This document shows positions 51,257 to 60,752 of a DNA stretch of 64,000 nucleotides, piece after piece. The position numbers and the translations under genes are program-made. Origin of the DNA: Taibaiella sp. (GTDB lineage: Bacteria; Bacteroidota; Bacteroidia; Chitinophagales; Chitinophagaceae); contig JAHHDV010000026.1 in the NCBI GenBank assembly GCA_019739295.1, positions 124,001 to 188,000 of the forward strand. Reading direction: 5' to 3'. The notes below the pieces were generated by a model. It was given only the letters and a program-made list of their open reading frames with translations, did no database searches and was not told the DNA's origin. Positions within the stretch are counted from its first letter, which is position 1. The number at the start of each line of letters is the position of its first letter.

Positions 51257-52576
51257 TTACGGGAAAATATTGGACCGGTAATTATGGATATCCACCTCTT
51301 CCAGGGTAGCATTGTATTTCTGGTTGATGACCCTGATGACCTGGTTGGCTACGAGCGCGTATCCTCTCGGGTTGAGGTGAACGCCAATCCAGGGCAAATA
51401 AGCCCCCGGAGATGTAAGTAGTACCGTACGCGGCCCCGTTCCATACGATGCCGGACGCCAGGGACTTCAGGAAAGTATGTGCATCAAACAGGGCCAGGTT
51501 GTGCCTGGACGCATTGTCTGCGATCACTTTATTGAATGCGAATGTGGCTTCCTGTATGTTCCCGATCTCATCCAGGTCCAGGGAATAGGCATCAGGAATA
51601 GGACGGATGCTGCCCCAGCCGCCGCATTTGATGGAATCGCCGGCAGACAGGATAATGAGTTCCCCGTCTTTCATTTTTCTTCTTCCACCCGGCGCTGCAG
51701 GATCTTCGATGATGAATGGATTATTGCCTATGACAAAGGAAATACCTAAAGGTGCATATACGGCATTCAGGCTATCTACCGTGGCTCTCCCGGGTAAGCA
51801 CCAGGCCATCATATGGGATGGTGTTGAATGCGGGAACAGAGGTTACATCCGGGATGGTAATGAGCACCCCTTTAGCCCCGTCTTCCGTCATTCCTTCGAT
51901 CAGCAGGTTGTAATTTTCTTCAAAAGCTGCCAGGGGTGTAATGTCTGAGAGGCCCGTACCGGGAGCACTTCCCGTACCACCATCCGAAGCGTATCCCAGC
52001 ACATCATTACTGCCGAGCCAGCAGGTAAAGAAAGTAGGCCGGGTCTGAACAGCGTATTCCCTCATGGTGCCGGTACCTTCAGTGCTGCTCACAAATCTTT
52101 TGGAGTAAGGATTTGACCAGCGCATAGTAGGGCGTTCCGAAATCCAGGCAGCGGATACCCGGTACACCGATATTGTTGAACGGGCCTTTATCGCTGATAT
52201 TGACCGCATTCTGGGGGTTCACAGTGCCGTCCAGGCGCACGGGAGCGAGGCCGATGACATCTGTGGCGCAATCCGGCTTGTATCCCAATACCAGGTTTCA
52301 TCTCGGGGTACCCGTTATCGTCGACCAGGTAAGGCTGGGAGAAGCTGCCTCCCCCTACTGCTGCGAATTGCCCGGCCAGGATGGCAGGATAGGAGTTTTC
52401 CTGCCCGCTCCGGTACAGGGAGGCATCCCCGTATCCCGCGGTCAGTGAATTGCCTATAGATACATATTTGCTGAAGTCCGCGTCACCTTTTTGAGGTGCA
52501 TCGGGTGAAATGTCGTTTTTGCAGGAGGCCATGGGAAAGAAGCGTGAAGGCACCCAGTATGTATGTGTATTTTCAT
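51257..52576 (-). CDS. SGNH/GDSL-type lipoprotein hydrolase (six or more frameshifts)
   Basis: Outer-membrane or periplasmic esterase/lipase-type lipoprotein. Fragments in several frames line up: block I with catalytic Ser in VSIGNSLTAGYGD, block III in CWLGSNDVLGYASDG, and block V with Asp and His in DGVHLNPRGY once one T near 51390 is removed. Removing one base at two places near 52530-52555 gives a signal peptide ending LLSMASC, a lipobox. Total is about 435 residues. It follows the FadL-like gene after 35 bases and is probably in one operon with it. The enzyme would release fatty acids that the porin imports; this is inference. Confidence 0.82.
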
Positions 52577-52610
52577 TTTATTTCTTGATTGTGGTGGTCA
52601 ATAGGGTATT

Positions 52611-53848
52611 TTATCTGTTGAATTGGTAAAGAGAAGCTCAGGGAAGGGGATAAGCTCTTGATCTGGTAGGTCCCCGCAAACTGGGCAGGCTCGTAGGAAG
52701 CATCTCTCGGAGACACCCACACATAGCTCACGGCTGCAGCGATATTGAAACGGCTTGTAGGAGAGAAAGACAAACCTGCGCTCAGGCCCATCCTGTTACC
52801 ATCCACGGCATCAGGCGTCAGGTAATTATCCTGAGTTGGAGTAGGGTCATAATTGACCCCGGCCATGACGTCCAGTACTTCATTGACCCGGTAGCTGGCA
52901 CCTGCCCTGATCGCAAATGTATTCTGATAATTGCGCGGATCATCTGTGTCAGTCAGTGATCCTGTATTTTTGTTCGAAGTCGAATTGCAGGCTTTCATAC
53001 TTAGACCAGGTAGCATAAATGATGTCTGCCTGTAAAGTCAGCCTGGAGGTCACCTTCCCGGCCACACCCAGGGTGATCATATCCGGAAGGTGGAGCTCGG
53101 TATTGAAGTTCGTGTTGGGAAAATCCGGAGCAAGGGAGACGGGTACATCAAATTTTGCAACACCTTTATTGACTTTCATGACAGGTCCCGAGCGATAATT
53201 CAACCCTATGGAAAAACGATCCGTAGGCTGGATCTGGATACCGATGTTCAGGCCAATGCCCTGGGCACGTCCCTCAAGGTGGGCATTTCCTTCGCCATTG
53301 GCATCTTGCAGGGGAATGGCTTTATTCAGTTCCATATTTCCCGTACCGTAGACAAAACCGGCACCTACGGAGATCATATCGTTGATCTCATAGCTGACGG
53401 TAGGCTGGAAGAAAACCGTAGAAAGTGAAATGCTCCTCGTTACAAACCTTCCCCTCCAGTCATCGTCCCATACAAGGCTGCTCCCGAAAGGCGTATAAAC
53501 ACCCAAACCAAATGCCAGCCTGTGCTCCGGTCTGAACTTACCGCCTACATACAGGTTGAACGGCGTGGAGAACTGCGTTTGATTATCCGCGATATAGCTG
53601 CCCGGGCTGGGTGCAGCGTAGCGCACTTCGGGTCTTAAAAGGTATCCCTGGATGGAAACTTCAAAGTATTGTAAACGGGCCAGGCTTCCCGGGTTAAAAA
53701 AGATAGAAGAAGCATCCCAGGGGAAGGCCGTACCGGAACCGCCTAAAGCCGTTTGCCTGACGCCCTGGGTAGGAAGCTGGAAACTACCTGCCTGTACGCC
53801 TGTGTAAGTGCTGAGGACAGCTAGACAGAGTGTAGAGATTTTTTTCAT
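52611..53848 (-). CDS. OmpP1/FadL family outer-membrane transporter (two frameshifts)
   Basis: Long-chain fatty acid or hydrophobic-compound channel of the FadL group. It has a signal peptide, then SFQLPTQGVRQTALGGSGTAF, which resembles the hatch segment, a plug and about 14 beta strands. LVWDDDWRGRFVT is a family mark. The frame breaks at the T run 52967-52971 (corrected QFDFEQNTGSLTDTDD) and near the end (corrected tail SLSFSYQFNR, with terminal aromatic barrel residues). Length is about 412 residues. The downstream SGNH lipoprotein and the acyl-CoA dehydrogenase nearby fit lipid use. Confidence 0.87.
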
Positions 53849-54187
53849 GTTTTTCTTTTATGGACAATGAATGATGTACTTTGTATAGGATAAATTTGAA
53901 ACTATAAATGTAATGGATCCCTATGTAAAATGCAATAAACGGCAGACAATAAATTTGAAGCTGGCACAGGTGCACCCGGCTGAACTTTCTATTCCCTGGT
54001 TCCTGAAAGGCATCTGTATGGAAAAGACAGGAAGCTTCATGGAGCAATTGGGCGGGAGAACCGTTTTTCTTTCCCGGTCGTTTTATATGCCGGTATGCTG
54101 CCAGTCCTGGGATCTTCCTGTTCCCGGGAAAACGGTATGGAGCAGGAAGATCCCCTTCGTTGAACTCGCCTTTCATCCTGGCTGATC
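53849..54187. other. Intergenic region upstream of the FadL-like gene
   Basis: About 340 bases. ORFs on both strands (53913-54185 plus, 53784-54176 minus) lack recognisable domains and I do not call them. A half-site AATGAATGA at 53866-53874 resembles half of the palindrome before the acyl-CoA dehydrogenase. Confidence 0.4.
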
Positions 54188-55981
54188 CTAGAAAATGTAT
54201 TTTCCTGCTTCGATCAGTGCAGTGGCAACAGCCCTGCGGGCCTCTATCGTATTGAAATCCTCTACTTTGGTAAACCTTCTCAATCCCATTTGCATCATCC
54301 TTCCTTCATCTCCTTCTGCAAAATGGTTCAGGGCATTCCTGCCATATGTGCTGATCCGGAGCGCTGCATCGAAGATGTAGGTCCGGGCTATGGCTATCTG
54401 GAGCGCGCATTCCCCTTCGCCTTTCTGCGCGATCAGTTTCTGAGCCCTGAGCAACACTGATTCGGATGTATAAGTTTCGATCAGCATATCAGCTATGTTG
54501 ATGATGAGCTCCTGCTCTTTGGCCATTCCCATCATGAATTTCTGAACGGCTGCTCCGGCGATCATCAGTATGGCTTTCTTGAACTGGTCCACATATTTGG
54601 CTTCCTGTTCCAGGGGCTGACCCGGTGTCGCAGCATCTAAATCAGGAATAGCCATCAGGTCGCCCGCTACTTTCTGGGCGGGTCCCATCAGGTCCAGTTC
54701 TCCTTTCATCGCCCTTTTGATCATCATATCAAAGGCCAGCAGCCGGTTGATCTCATTGGTCCCTTCGAAAATCCGGTTGATCCGGGAATCCCTGTATGCC
54801 CTGTCCATGGGCGCTTCCGCACTGTACCCCATGCCCCCGTAGATCTGTACTCCCTCATCCACCACATAATCCAGCACTTCTGAAGCATGAACTTTGATGA
54901 TGGCTGCTTCTATGGCAAATTGTTCTGTAGCTTTCAGCTTGGCCTTCTGTTCCTCTATCCCGGATTCGATGAGGGCCCTGGTGGCATCTTCGATATTCTG
55001 GGAAGCCCTGTAGATAGCAGATTCTGTAACATAGGTCCTGATGGCCTGTTCGGCGATCTTGTATTTGATAGCACCATATTTGGAAATAGGTCTTCCGAAT
55101 TGCTCCCGTTCGCCGGCATACTGGATAGAATGGTCGATGACCTGCTTACAGGCACCTAATGCCGCCCCGCCTAATTTGATCCTGCCGAGGTTGAGGATAT
55201 TCACAGCGATTTTGAACCCGTTTCCCCTTTCGGATAGCAGGTTTTCCACCGGTACTTTCACGTCATTGAAGAAAACCTGGCGGGTAGAGCTTCCCTTGAT
55301 GCCCATCTTTTTTTCCTCTGGGTTGAGTGTAATGCCTTCGCTATGTGCATCGACGATAAAGGCACTCAGGTTCTCATCGTCCCCGATCTTGGCGAATACT
55401 GTAAATACATCTGCAAAGCCGCCATTGGTGATCCACATCTTCTGCCCGTTCAGGATATAATGTGTACCTGCTTCATTGAGTACGGCCCTGGTCTTGCCGC
55501 TGTTGGCATCAGAGCCTGCACCCGGTTCTGTAAGGCAATAGGCACCTTTCCATTCGCCGCTGGCCAGCCTGGGTATATATTTTTGCTTTTGCTCTTCGTT
55601 GCCGTAATACAAAATAGGCAGCGTGCCGATACCGGAGTGGGCCGCCTGTGCCACCGCGAAGGAATGCCCGGAACCCAGGCCTTCTGTCACCAGCATCGAT
55701 GAGACGAAATCTTTGCCCATTCCCCCGTATGCTTCGGGAATCGAAATGGAGAGGAGCCCGAGCTCCCCCGCTTTCTCCAGTAACCCGGGCATCAGCCCTT
55801 CCTCCAGGGCATCGATCCGGTCCAGGTTAGGGCGGACTTCCTTCTCGATAAACTCTTTGCACATAGCCAGGATCATCCGCTGTTCTTCCGTCCAGTCCTC
55901 CGGGATAAATATATCGAGGGGAGCTGTAGGCCTGATCAGGAATTCTCCTCCTTTGATGGCTGTAGATGGGGCAGTTTCCAT
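54188..55981 (-). CDS. Acyl-CoA dehydrogenase, large (VLCAD/ACAD9-like) form
   Basis: FAD enzyme for the first step of fatty acid beta-oxidation. The 597-residue protein has the N-terminal and central ACAD domains (YCLTEPGAGSDANS for FAD and substrate), the C-terminal helical domain with QIYGGMGYSAEAPMDRAYRD and RIFEGTNEINR, and an extra C-terminal extension of about 170 residues as in the very-long-chain type. It is intact. A TetR-type palindrome and a weak promoter (TAATATTG on the minus strand) lie 80 bases upstream, implying induction by acyl-CoA. Confidence 0.92.
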   Translation of the reverse strand: METAPSTAIKGGEFLIRPTAPLDIFIPEDWTEEQRMILAMCKEFIEKEVRPNLDRIDALEEGLMPGLLEKAGELGLLSISIPEAYGGMGKDFVSSMLVTEGLGSGHSFAVAQAAHSGIGTLPILYYGNEEQKQKYIPRLASGEWKGAYCLTEPGAGSDANSGKTRAVLNEAGTHYILNGQKMWITNGGFADVFTVFAKIGDDENLSAFIVDAHSEGITLNPEEKKMGIKGSSTRQVFFNDVKVPVENLLSERGNGFKIAVNILNLGRIKLGGAALGACKQVIDHSIQYAGEREQFGRPISKYGAIKYKIAEQAIRTYVTESAIYRASQNIEDATRALIESGIEEQKAKLKATEQFAIEAAIIKVHASEVLDYVVDEGVQIYGGMGYSAEAPMDRAYRDSRINRIFEGTNEINRLLAFDMMIKRAMKGELDLMGPAQKVAGDLMAIPDLDAATPGQPLEQEAKYVDQFKKAILMIAGAAVQKFMMGMAKEQELIINIADMLIETYTSESVLLRAQKLIAQKGEGECALQIAIARTYIFDAALRISTYGRNALNHFAEGDEGRMMQMGLRRFTKVEDFNTIEARRAVATALIEAGKYIF

Positions 55982-56356
55982 AATGTCTTTATTTTAATAG
56001 GGTTAAAACGGTGACCCGTGAGGAGGCCGTATAATTCTCAGACAATATTACAAAATAAAAATGAATGAACGTTCATTTATTAAATTTTTTCGATAAAAAA
56101 GATTAGTAAAAAGCAAAAATAAGCAAAACGGTTAAAACCTTTGCTATACAAGGCTTTATAAAAAGAGTAGTCTTAGTTCGGAAGTCGGTGTCTGATAGGT
56201 TTTGGGCTTAAATTGACAAGGTTAGGTTACTAATTCGTTACTGATTGACAAAGGTAACAGTATAGCTTAACTGATTATATTTCAGTCTTTTGCATCCTTT
56301 TCTACATTCCCTTGTAACTCAATGTAATTTAATTTTAAACGTTTAACATTTGAGTT
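55982..56356. other. Junction between core genome and integrative element
   Basis: A 375-base region between the divergent dehydrogenase and integrase genes. It carries the TetR-like operator (56061-56080), near-direct repeats that begin TTGACAA (near 56213 and 56246), and a 12-bp palindrome TTAAACGTTTAA at 56335-56346 just before the integrase. The element boundary (att site) probably lies between about 56090 and 56340, but I cannot fix it without the other end. Confidence 0.5.
56061..56080. promoter_or_regulatory. TetR/FadR-type operator upstream of the acyl-CoA dehydrogenase
   Basis: A perfect 14-bp palindrome AATGAACGTTCATT (56064-56077), extendable to 20 bases with one mismatched pair. 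Palindromes of the type TGAATGA-TCATTCA are known sites of TetR-family regulators of fatty acid oxidation. It overlaps the expected promoter of the dehydrogenase. No TetR gene is in the window. Confidence 0.65.
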
Positions 56357-57611
56357 ATGGAACAGACAAAAAAGTCCACGTTCAAACTGCTTTTCTACTT
56401 GAAAAAGAATGAACTGAAAAAGAACGGCAATGCCCCGATTATGGCACGTATTACAATTGACGGAACCCCTAAAACTTTCGGAACAAAGTTAGAAATTGAC
56501 CCCAATAATTGGGATTTAAAACACGGAAGAGTTCAGGGCAAAAGTGCGCAGGCATTAAGCATCAATAAAAAACTCGATAAACATACGTGGGCGTATCGAC
56601 AAGATTTATGAAGATATGCTGAAGCACGAGGGCTTTGCGACCGCCCAAAAAGTAAAGCTATCATTTTTGGGTGTCGGCGTAATGGATGATGCTATCCTAA
56701 AAGTTTTTCAACGACCAAAATGAGGATTTTAAAAAAAATGGTCGAAAAGGAAGAACGCTCGCAAAGCACCTACAACAAGTATATCACAGTTTATAATCAT
56801 CTTACCACGTTTATTAAAGAACGCTATCATCGTGACGATATGGCTTTCCGGGAATTGACTTCCGATTTCATTCGTGAGTTTGATTTTTACCTCCGGTACG
56901 ATTTGCAATCTTCCCATAATACGGTTTGGGTTTACACAATGCCTGTATTAGCTCTTGTGGAACTGGCTATTAAAAAAGGCTTGATACGTGATAATCCTTT
57001 TCAGGATTACGAAATCAATATGGAAGAAACCGACCGAGGTTATATCCTTAAAGAAGATGTAGAAAAGCTGATGTTGTGCGTACCACCGCACCCACGGTAT
57101 GAATTGATAAAAGACCTGTTTATTTTCAGTTGCTTTACCGGACTTGCTTATGCGGATATTAAGAAACTGACAAGGAACAATATTCAATCATTCTTTGACG
57201 GTCATCAATGGATTATCAGCAGGAGAAAGAAATCAGATATTGCTTCTAATGTTCGGTTAATGGAAATTCCCAAACGTATCATTGAGAAATATCAGGGTAC
57301 GACAAGGAATGAATTTATCTTTCCTGTTCCGACCAATGCAACCTGCAATACGCACATAGGTAAACTGATTGAAAAGGCAGAAATTATTACGGAACAAAAA
57401 GTAACCTTTCACACGGCAAGGCATACTTTCGGAACAATGTTTTTTGACGGAGGGCGTACCTCTTGAAAGCCTTAGCAAAATGATGGGACATAAAAACATT
57501 TCCACCACACAGATTTACGCTAAAATTACAAGCCAAAAAATCAGTAAGGATATGGATTTGGTTACACCGAAATTTAAGGCAATGGAAGAAGCATTTATGA
57601 TGGCAATCTAA
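56357..57611 (+). CDS. Tyrosine recombinase / integrase (four frameshifts)
   Basis: Site-specific integrase of the Bacteroidota type: an Arm DNA-binding domain (KLLFYLKKNELKKNGNAPI), a SAM-like core-binding domain and a catalytic domain. Catalytic residues are in HTARHTFGTMF (His, Arg), MMGHKNISTTQIYAKI (His, Tyr); the position of the first Arg reads FTGLAYADI, with Ala. IntDOT also lacks this Arg. Breaks at 56579-56581, 56704-56708, 56731-56738 and 57440-57445 each carry one extra base; corrected text includes NIRGRIDKIYEDM and FLTEGVPLESLSKMMG. Total is about 415 residues. A terminator follows. Confidence 0.92.
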
Positions 57612-57634
57612 TCAGCTTTTATTTAATCACAATG

Positions 57635-57663
57635 AGCAGAACTTAACGGTTCTGCTTTTTTTT
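57635..57663 (+). terminator. Terminator after the integrase
   Basis: The arms AGCAGAAC (57635-57642) and GTTCTGCT (57649-57656) with a 6-base loop are followed by a T8 tract. Confidence 0.9.
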
Positions 57664-58190
57664 ATGCCCATACTTTTTAGGTAGGTTAAGCACATTTACT
57701 TTCCTCTACCCAGTCCAACGCTGTAAAAGAGCTTATTACCTCCTTGCTAAATAGAAAATTGAAAAACGAAACCCATATCTAACGCCCCCTTGCTATTCCG
57801 TTTTCAAATCTCTATTACAGGCTATCATAGCCTGGTCATTAATGCCATAAAAATTTAGAATAGAAAATTTCCACAATCAACCGGTAAAAAGGCAGCTAAG
57901 TTATAGCGGGCAGCTACCCCACACTCCCAACCAAAAGACTACGGCATAATGGCAAGGCAAAATGTTGGCTTCGCCGAATTGCTGTGTGTTGCCTTGCCAC
58001 CCTCCGGGACTTATTCCGTTTCCTTTCGGTTTTACGCTGTTGCCCGCTTGGATTATCTGCTTTCTTTTTTCCGGTTTTTCTTTTGGAAAAATTTATGCGA
58101 AGCGAAGCGGAGCAAACCACAACGGGAAGCGGGAAACGAGAAAAGCGAGTGAGTAAATAACATTTTTTCAAACATCAAAATTTTAGCATT
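57664..58190. other. Structured non-coding region upstream of DUF932
   Basis: A 527-base region without a convincing ORF. It contains a palindrome CAGGCTAT-C-ATAGCCTG at 57818-57834, and a 48-base hairpin with arms GGCAAGGCAA (57951-57960) and TTGCCTTGCC (57989-57998) that has an inner GGC-TTC-GCC stem. GC is higher in the second half. It may be a regulatory leader or a small RNA for the accessory operon. Confidence 0.5.
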
Positions 58191-59264
58191 ATGGCACACA
58201 ACATCAATTTCAACGAGCAAACAGGACGTCATTCATTCTTCAGCGTTCAGCAAAAAGCGTGGCACGGTTTGGGGCAAATCGTAGAGCAGTACCCAACAAG
58301 CGAGGAAGCAATCGTACACGCAAGTTTAGATTACGAGGTTATCAAATCTCCACTGTTTACACAGGGCAGAACAATGAGCATAGGCGACAACGGAGAACTG
58401 ATTGAAGCCAATGACATCTTAGTACCTAACAGTTTCGCTACACTCCGCACCGACACCAATACACCACTGGGCGTAGTAGGTAAAGACTACCATATCGTAC
58501 AAAACCGTGAGGCGTTCAATTTCTTTGATGCTATTGTAGACGGAGGCGAGGGAATACTGTATGAAACCGCAGGAGCATTGGGCAACGGGGAACGCATTTT
58601 TATCACTGCCAAGCTACCCGACTATATCCGAGTAGGTAACGGCGACGACGTAACAGAAAAGTACATCTTCTTAACCACAAGCCACGACGGTAGCGGAAGT
58701 ATTACCGCAGCATTTACCCCTATCCGTATCGTATGCCAAAACACCCTTAACGCTTCATTGCGGAGTATGACCAACGTAGTGCGTATCAAACACACGTCAG
58801 GAGCAAAACAACGCCTTGAAAACGCTCACAAGGTTATGGGACTTGCCAACACCCTAAGCACACAGTTAGAGAACATTTTTAATGACTGGGCTAAAGTAAG
58901 GGTAACAGACCGAGAAGTAAGAAAGCTAATCCAGTTGGCACTTTGCCCGAACAAAGAAACGTTTAACCTGCTCAAAAAAGGTGCGGAAGATGAAGTTTCC
59001 ACCGTGTTCAAAAACACCGTAGATGATGCCTTTGAATACGCTATGATAAGCGACACCCAACAAATGGCAACTACCAAAGGCACATTATTCGGGACTTACA
59101 ATGCCGTTACAGGTTACTTTCAGAATGTACGCAATTACAGGGATGGCGAAGCCAAACTACAATCCATTGTAATGGGCGGTACAGCACAGCTAAAGACACA
59201 AAAAGCCTTTGAACTGTGTACAGACTTTGCCTATTCAGGAGCAGAGATTTTCAACTTCAATTAA
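58191..59264 (+). CDS. DUF932 (phage/plasmid-like) protein
   Basis: A 357-residue protein of the DUF932 family, common on phages, plasmids and conjugative elements. Family marks: RHSFFSVQQKAWHGLGQ at the start, LGVVGKDYHIVQNREAFNF in the middle and PIRIVCQNTLNASLR. Its role is unproven; relatives have been tied to DNA protection or anti-defence functions on mobile DNA. It is the first gene of a run of accessory genes, with the next starting 52 bases on. The gene is intact. Confidence 0.9.
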   Translation: MAHNINFNEQTGRHSFFSVQQKAWHGLGQIVEQYPTSEEAIVHASLDYEVIKSPLFTQGRTMSIGDNGELIEANDILVPNSFATLRTDTNTPLGVVGKDYHIVQNREAFNFFDAIVDGGEGILYETAGALGNGERIFITAKLPDYIRVGNGDDVTEKYIFLTTSHDGSGSITAAFTPIRIVCQNTLNASLRSMTNVVRIKHTSGAKQRLENAHKVMGLANTLSTQLENIFNDWAKVRVTDREVRKLIQLALCPNKETFNLLKKGAEDEVSTVFKNTVDDAFEYAMISDTQQMATTKGTLFGTYNAVTGYFQNVRNYRDGEAKLQSIVMGGTAQLKTQKAFELCTDFAYSGAEIFNFN

Positions 59265-59315
59265 TCATCAAAGGCGACTGCCTGCAAAGGTGGTCGCCTA
59301 CTAAAAATAAAAGAT

Positions 59316-59723
59316 ATGAAAGCATTAGATAAAATGGACAACCTCGATAAAGCGGGCTTGTTGTGCAAACTTTTTCCCGCAGAACTGGAGAACCTGCAAA
59401 ACGCTATAAAAACGCAATGCGACTACTTCCTGCAAAATGAAACAGCATTCCGTGAGGGTTGGTATCAAAAGGGATTTTTCACCGCTGAATTTTGGTGCAG
59501 GCTTGTGCAGAATGCACAAAAAGGCATAGACAAAGCCGAACCACTATGGAAACGCCCGCACTGGTTTACAGACCATTTTTTTGACGGACACAATTCATTT
59601 TTCGCTATTCACTGCCTGATTGAATATACAGACGATACGCAGTGCGACCCGCAATTAAAACAGGTGATACACCTGATTTTCGGGAGCGACAAATTTTTAC
59701 AGATAACCTTAAACGATAAATAA
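59316..59723 (+). CDS. Accessory protein of unknown function
   Basis: A 135-residue protein, acidic to neutral, rich in aromatic residues (FREGWYQKGFFTAEFWCRL). I do not know a named family, but proteins of this kind are often found beside DUF932 in Bacteroidota elements. It starts 52 bases after DUF932 and ends two bases before the Api92-like gene, so it is co-transcribed with them. Confidence 0.65.
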   Translation: MKALDKMDNLDKAGLLCKLFPAELENLQNAIKTQCDYFLQNETAFREGWYQKGFFTAEFWCRLVQNAQKGIDKAEPLWKRPHWFTDHFFDGHNSFFAIHCLIEYTDDTQCDPQLKQVIHLIFGSDKFLQITLNDK

Positions 59724-59725
59724 TT

Positions 59726-60235
59726 ATGGCTAATTGGTGCAACAACTGGGTTGTTTTTGAGGGAACAGCCGAAGCAATAGAACAGATAACACAGCTATTC
59801 AAATCAATGGCTGAACAGGAACAGAAAGACAACTGCGGGCAATTACCTCATTTCGTACAGGACACGCACGGAGATTATTTGTACAATATCAGTCAGGACA
59901 ATGAAAGTGCGGGCGTATTCCAGTATGAAACAAAATGGTCGCCAAACACGGAAACCGTGAAGCAGATAGCCGAACACTTCAAAGTCAATTTCACACAGGA
60001 CTATGAGGAATTAGGATGCTTAGTATATGGTCAGGCAATATTTGAAGACGGCATACTAACGAACACCTGCTTAGATAGCCAGGACTTTGACAGCTATGAA
60101 TTAGACGAGGAAACAGATACCTATCATTTTGAGGGAACAGAATATGAAAGCGAGTGGGAAATTCTCGACACCTTATTAGAGCGTAAAATCGAAAATCAAT
60201 TGGCTAATGCTAAAATTCAGCACAATGAAAATTAG
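59726..60235 (+). CDS. Api92-like ferredoxin-fold protein (DUF1281-like)
   Basis: A 169-residue protein starting MANWCNNWVVFEGTAEAIEQ, the signature of the Api92-like ferredoxin-fold domain seen on phages and conjugative elements. The second half is acidic (DSYELDEETDTYHFEGTE). Function unknown; a DNA mimic role is possible given the charge but is only a guess. Its 3' end overlaps the next small gene by 11 bases. Confidence 0.82.
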   Translation: MANWCNNWVVFEGTAEAIEQITQLFKSMAEQEQKDNCGQLPHFVQDTHGDYLYNISQDNESAGVFQYETKWSPNTETVKQIAEHFKVNFTQDYEELGCLVYGQAIFEDGILTNTCLDSQDFDSYELDEETDTYHFEGTEYESEWEILDTLLERKIENQLANAKIQHNEN

Positions 60236-60419
60236 AGATAAAAACGGGAACTGGATTGAAGTTACAGACCTTAAAAAAGCTATTCAGCAAACTGGTTGGT
60301 ATAAAGAATATGAGCATAACCCACCTGTGAAAAGCGACAAGGAAAGGCAGACATATTGGACAGATATGCACAAGAAATTAATAACTCTAAGAGAACGGTT
60401 AAACAAACCGAAAAATTAA
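60225..60419 (+). CDS. Small accessory protein of unknown function
   Basis: A 64-residue basic protein. The ATG at 60225 (MKIRDKNGNWIEVTDLKKA) overlaps the end of the preceding gene, which argues for coupled translation; the longer version starting at 60207 is less likely. It ends KPKN. I know no family. It is the last gene of the DUF932 run and is followed by hairpins. Confidence 0.55.
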   Translation: MKIRDKNGNWIEVTDLKKAIQQTGWYKEYEHNPPVKSDKERQTYWTDMHKKLITLRERLNKPKN

Positions 60420-60423
60420 AACA

Positions 60424-60491
60424 CCGTCCGACCCAAAAAGTCGGGCGGCAAAAAGACAGATCCTCCCGATGGTCGGGCAGTCTTTTTGCTT
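60424..60491 (+). terminator. Double hairpin terminator after the accessory operon
   Basis: Hairpin 1: CCGTCCGAC/GTCGGGCGG (60424-60448, one G-T pair). Hairpin 2: outer stem CAAAAAGAC/GTCTTTTTG (60449-60488) enclosing CCCGA-TGG-TCGGG. The T run in the outer stem gives the termination signal. Confidence 0.75.
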
Positions 60492-60752
60492 TAAATGGGA
60501 GCAATCCCCTTTAGTAAAATGCACCACTACACAATTCCTTTTCTTCTCCATTTTACCAAACAGGTTGCAGCGTTATTGTTTGGGATAATCATTATCCCAA
60601 TGATTGGTTATTAATAATAATAACTTCCTTTCTTAATCAGCGAACAAAGAAAAGACACTGACTAATTGATTTTGAATTTTCATAAATCTGGGTTCAAGCA
60701 CTTTTTTAAATTTGCTAAATTTGTTTTTATAGCAAAAACTGCAAATTAATAT
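60492..60752. promoter_or_regulatory. AT-rich upstream region of the defence-like module
   Basis: Two tandem copies of TAAATTTG (60707-60714 and 60716-60723) match the -7 consensus TAnnTTTG, 30-45 bases before the RES gene. Neither has a TTG at 19 bases. No gene is seen in this stretch, and its composition is clearly more AT-rich than the operon before it. Confidence 0.45.

Noticed and set aside
53784..54185. ORFs on both strands between the FadL-like gene and the dehydrogenase
   Set aside because: Neither has a domain or good start; the minus one runs into the FadL signal peptide.
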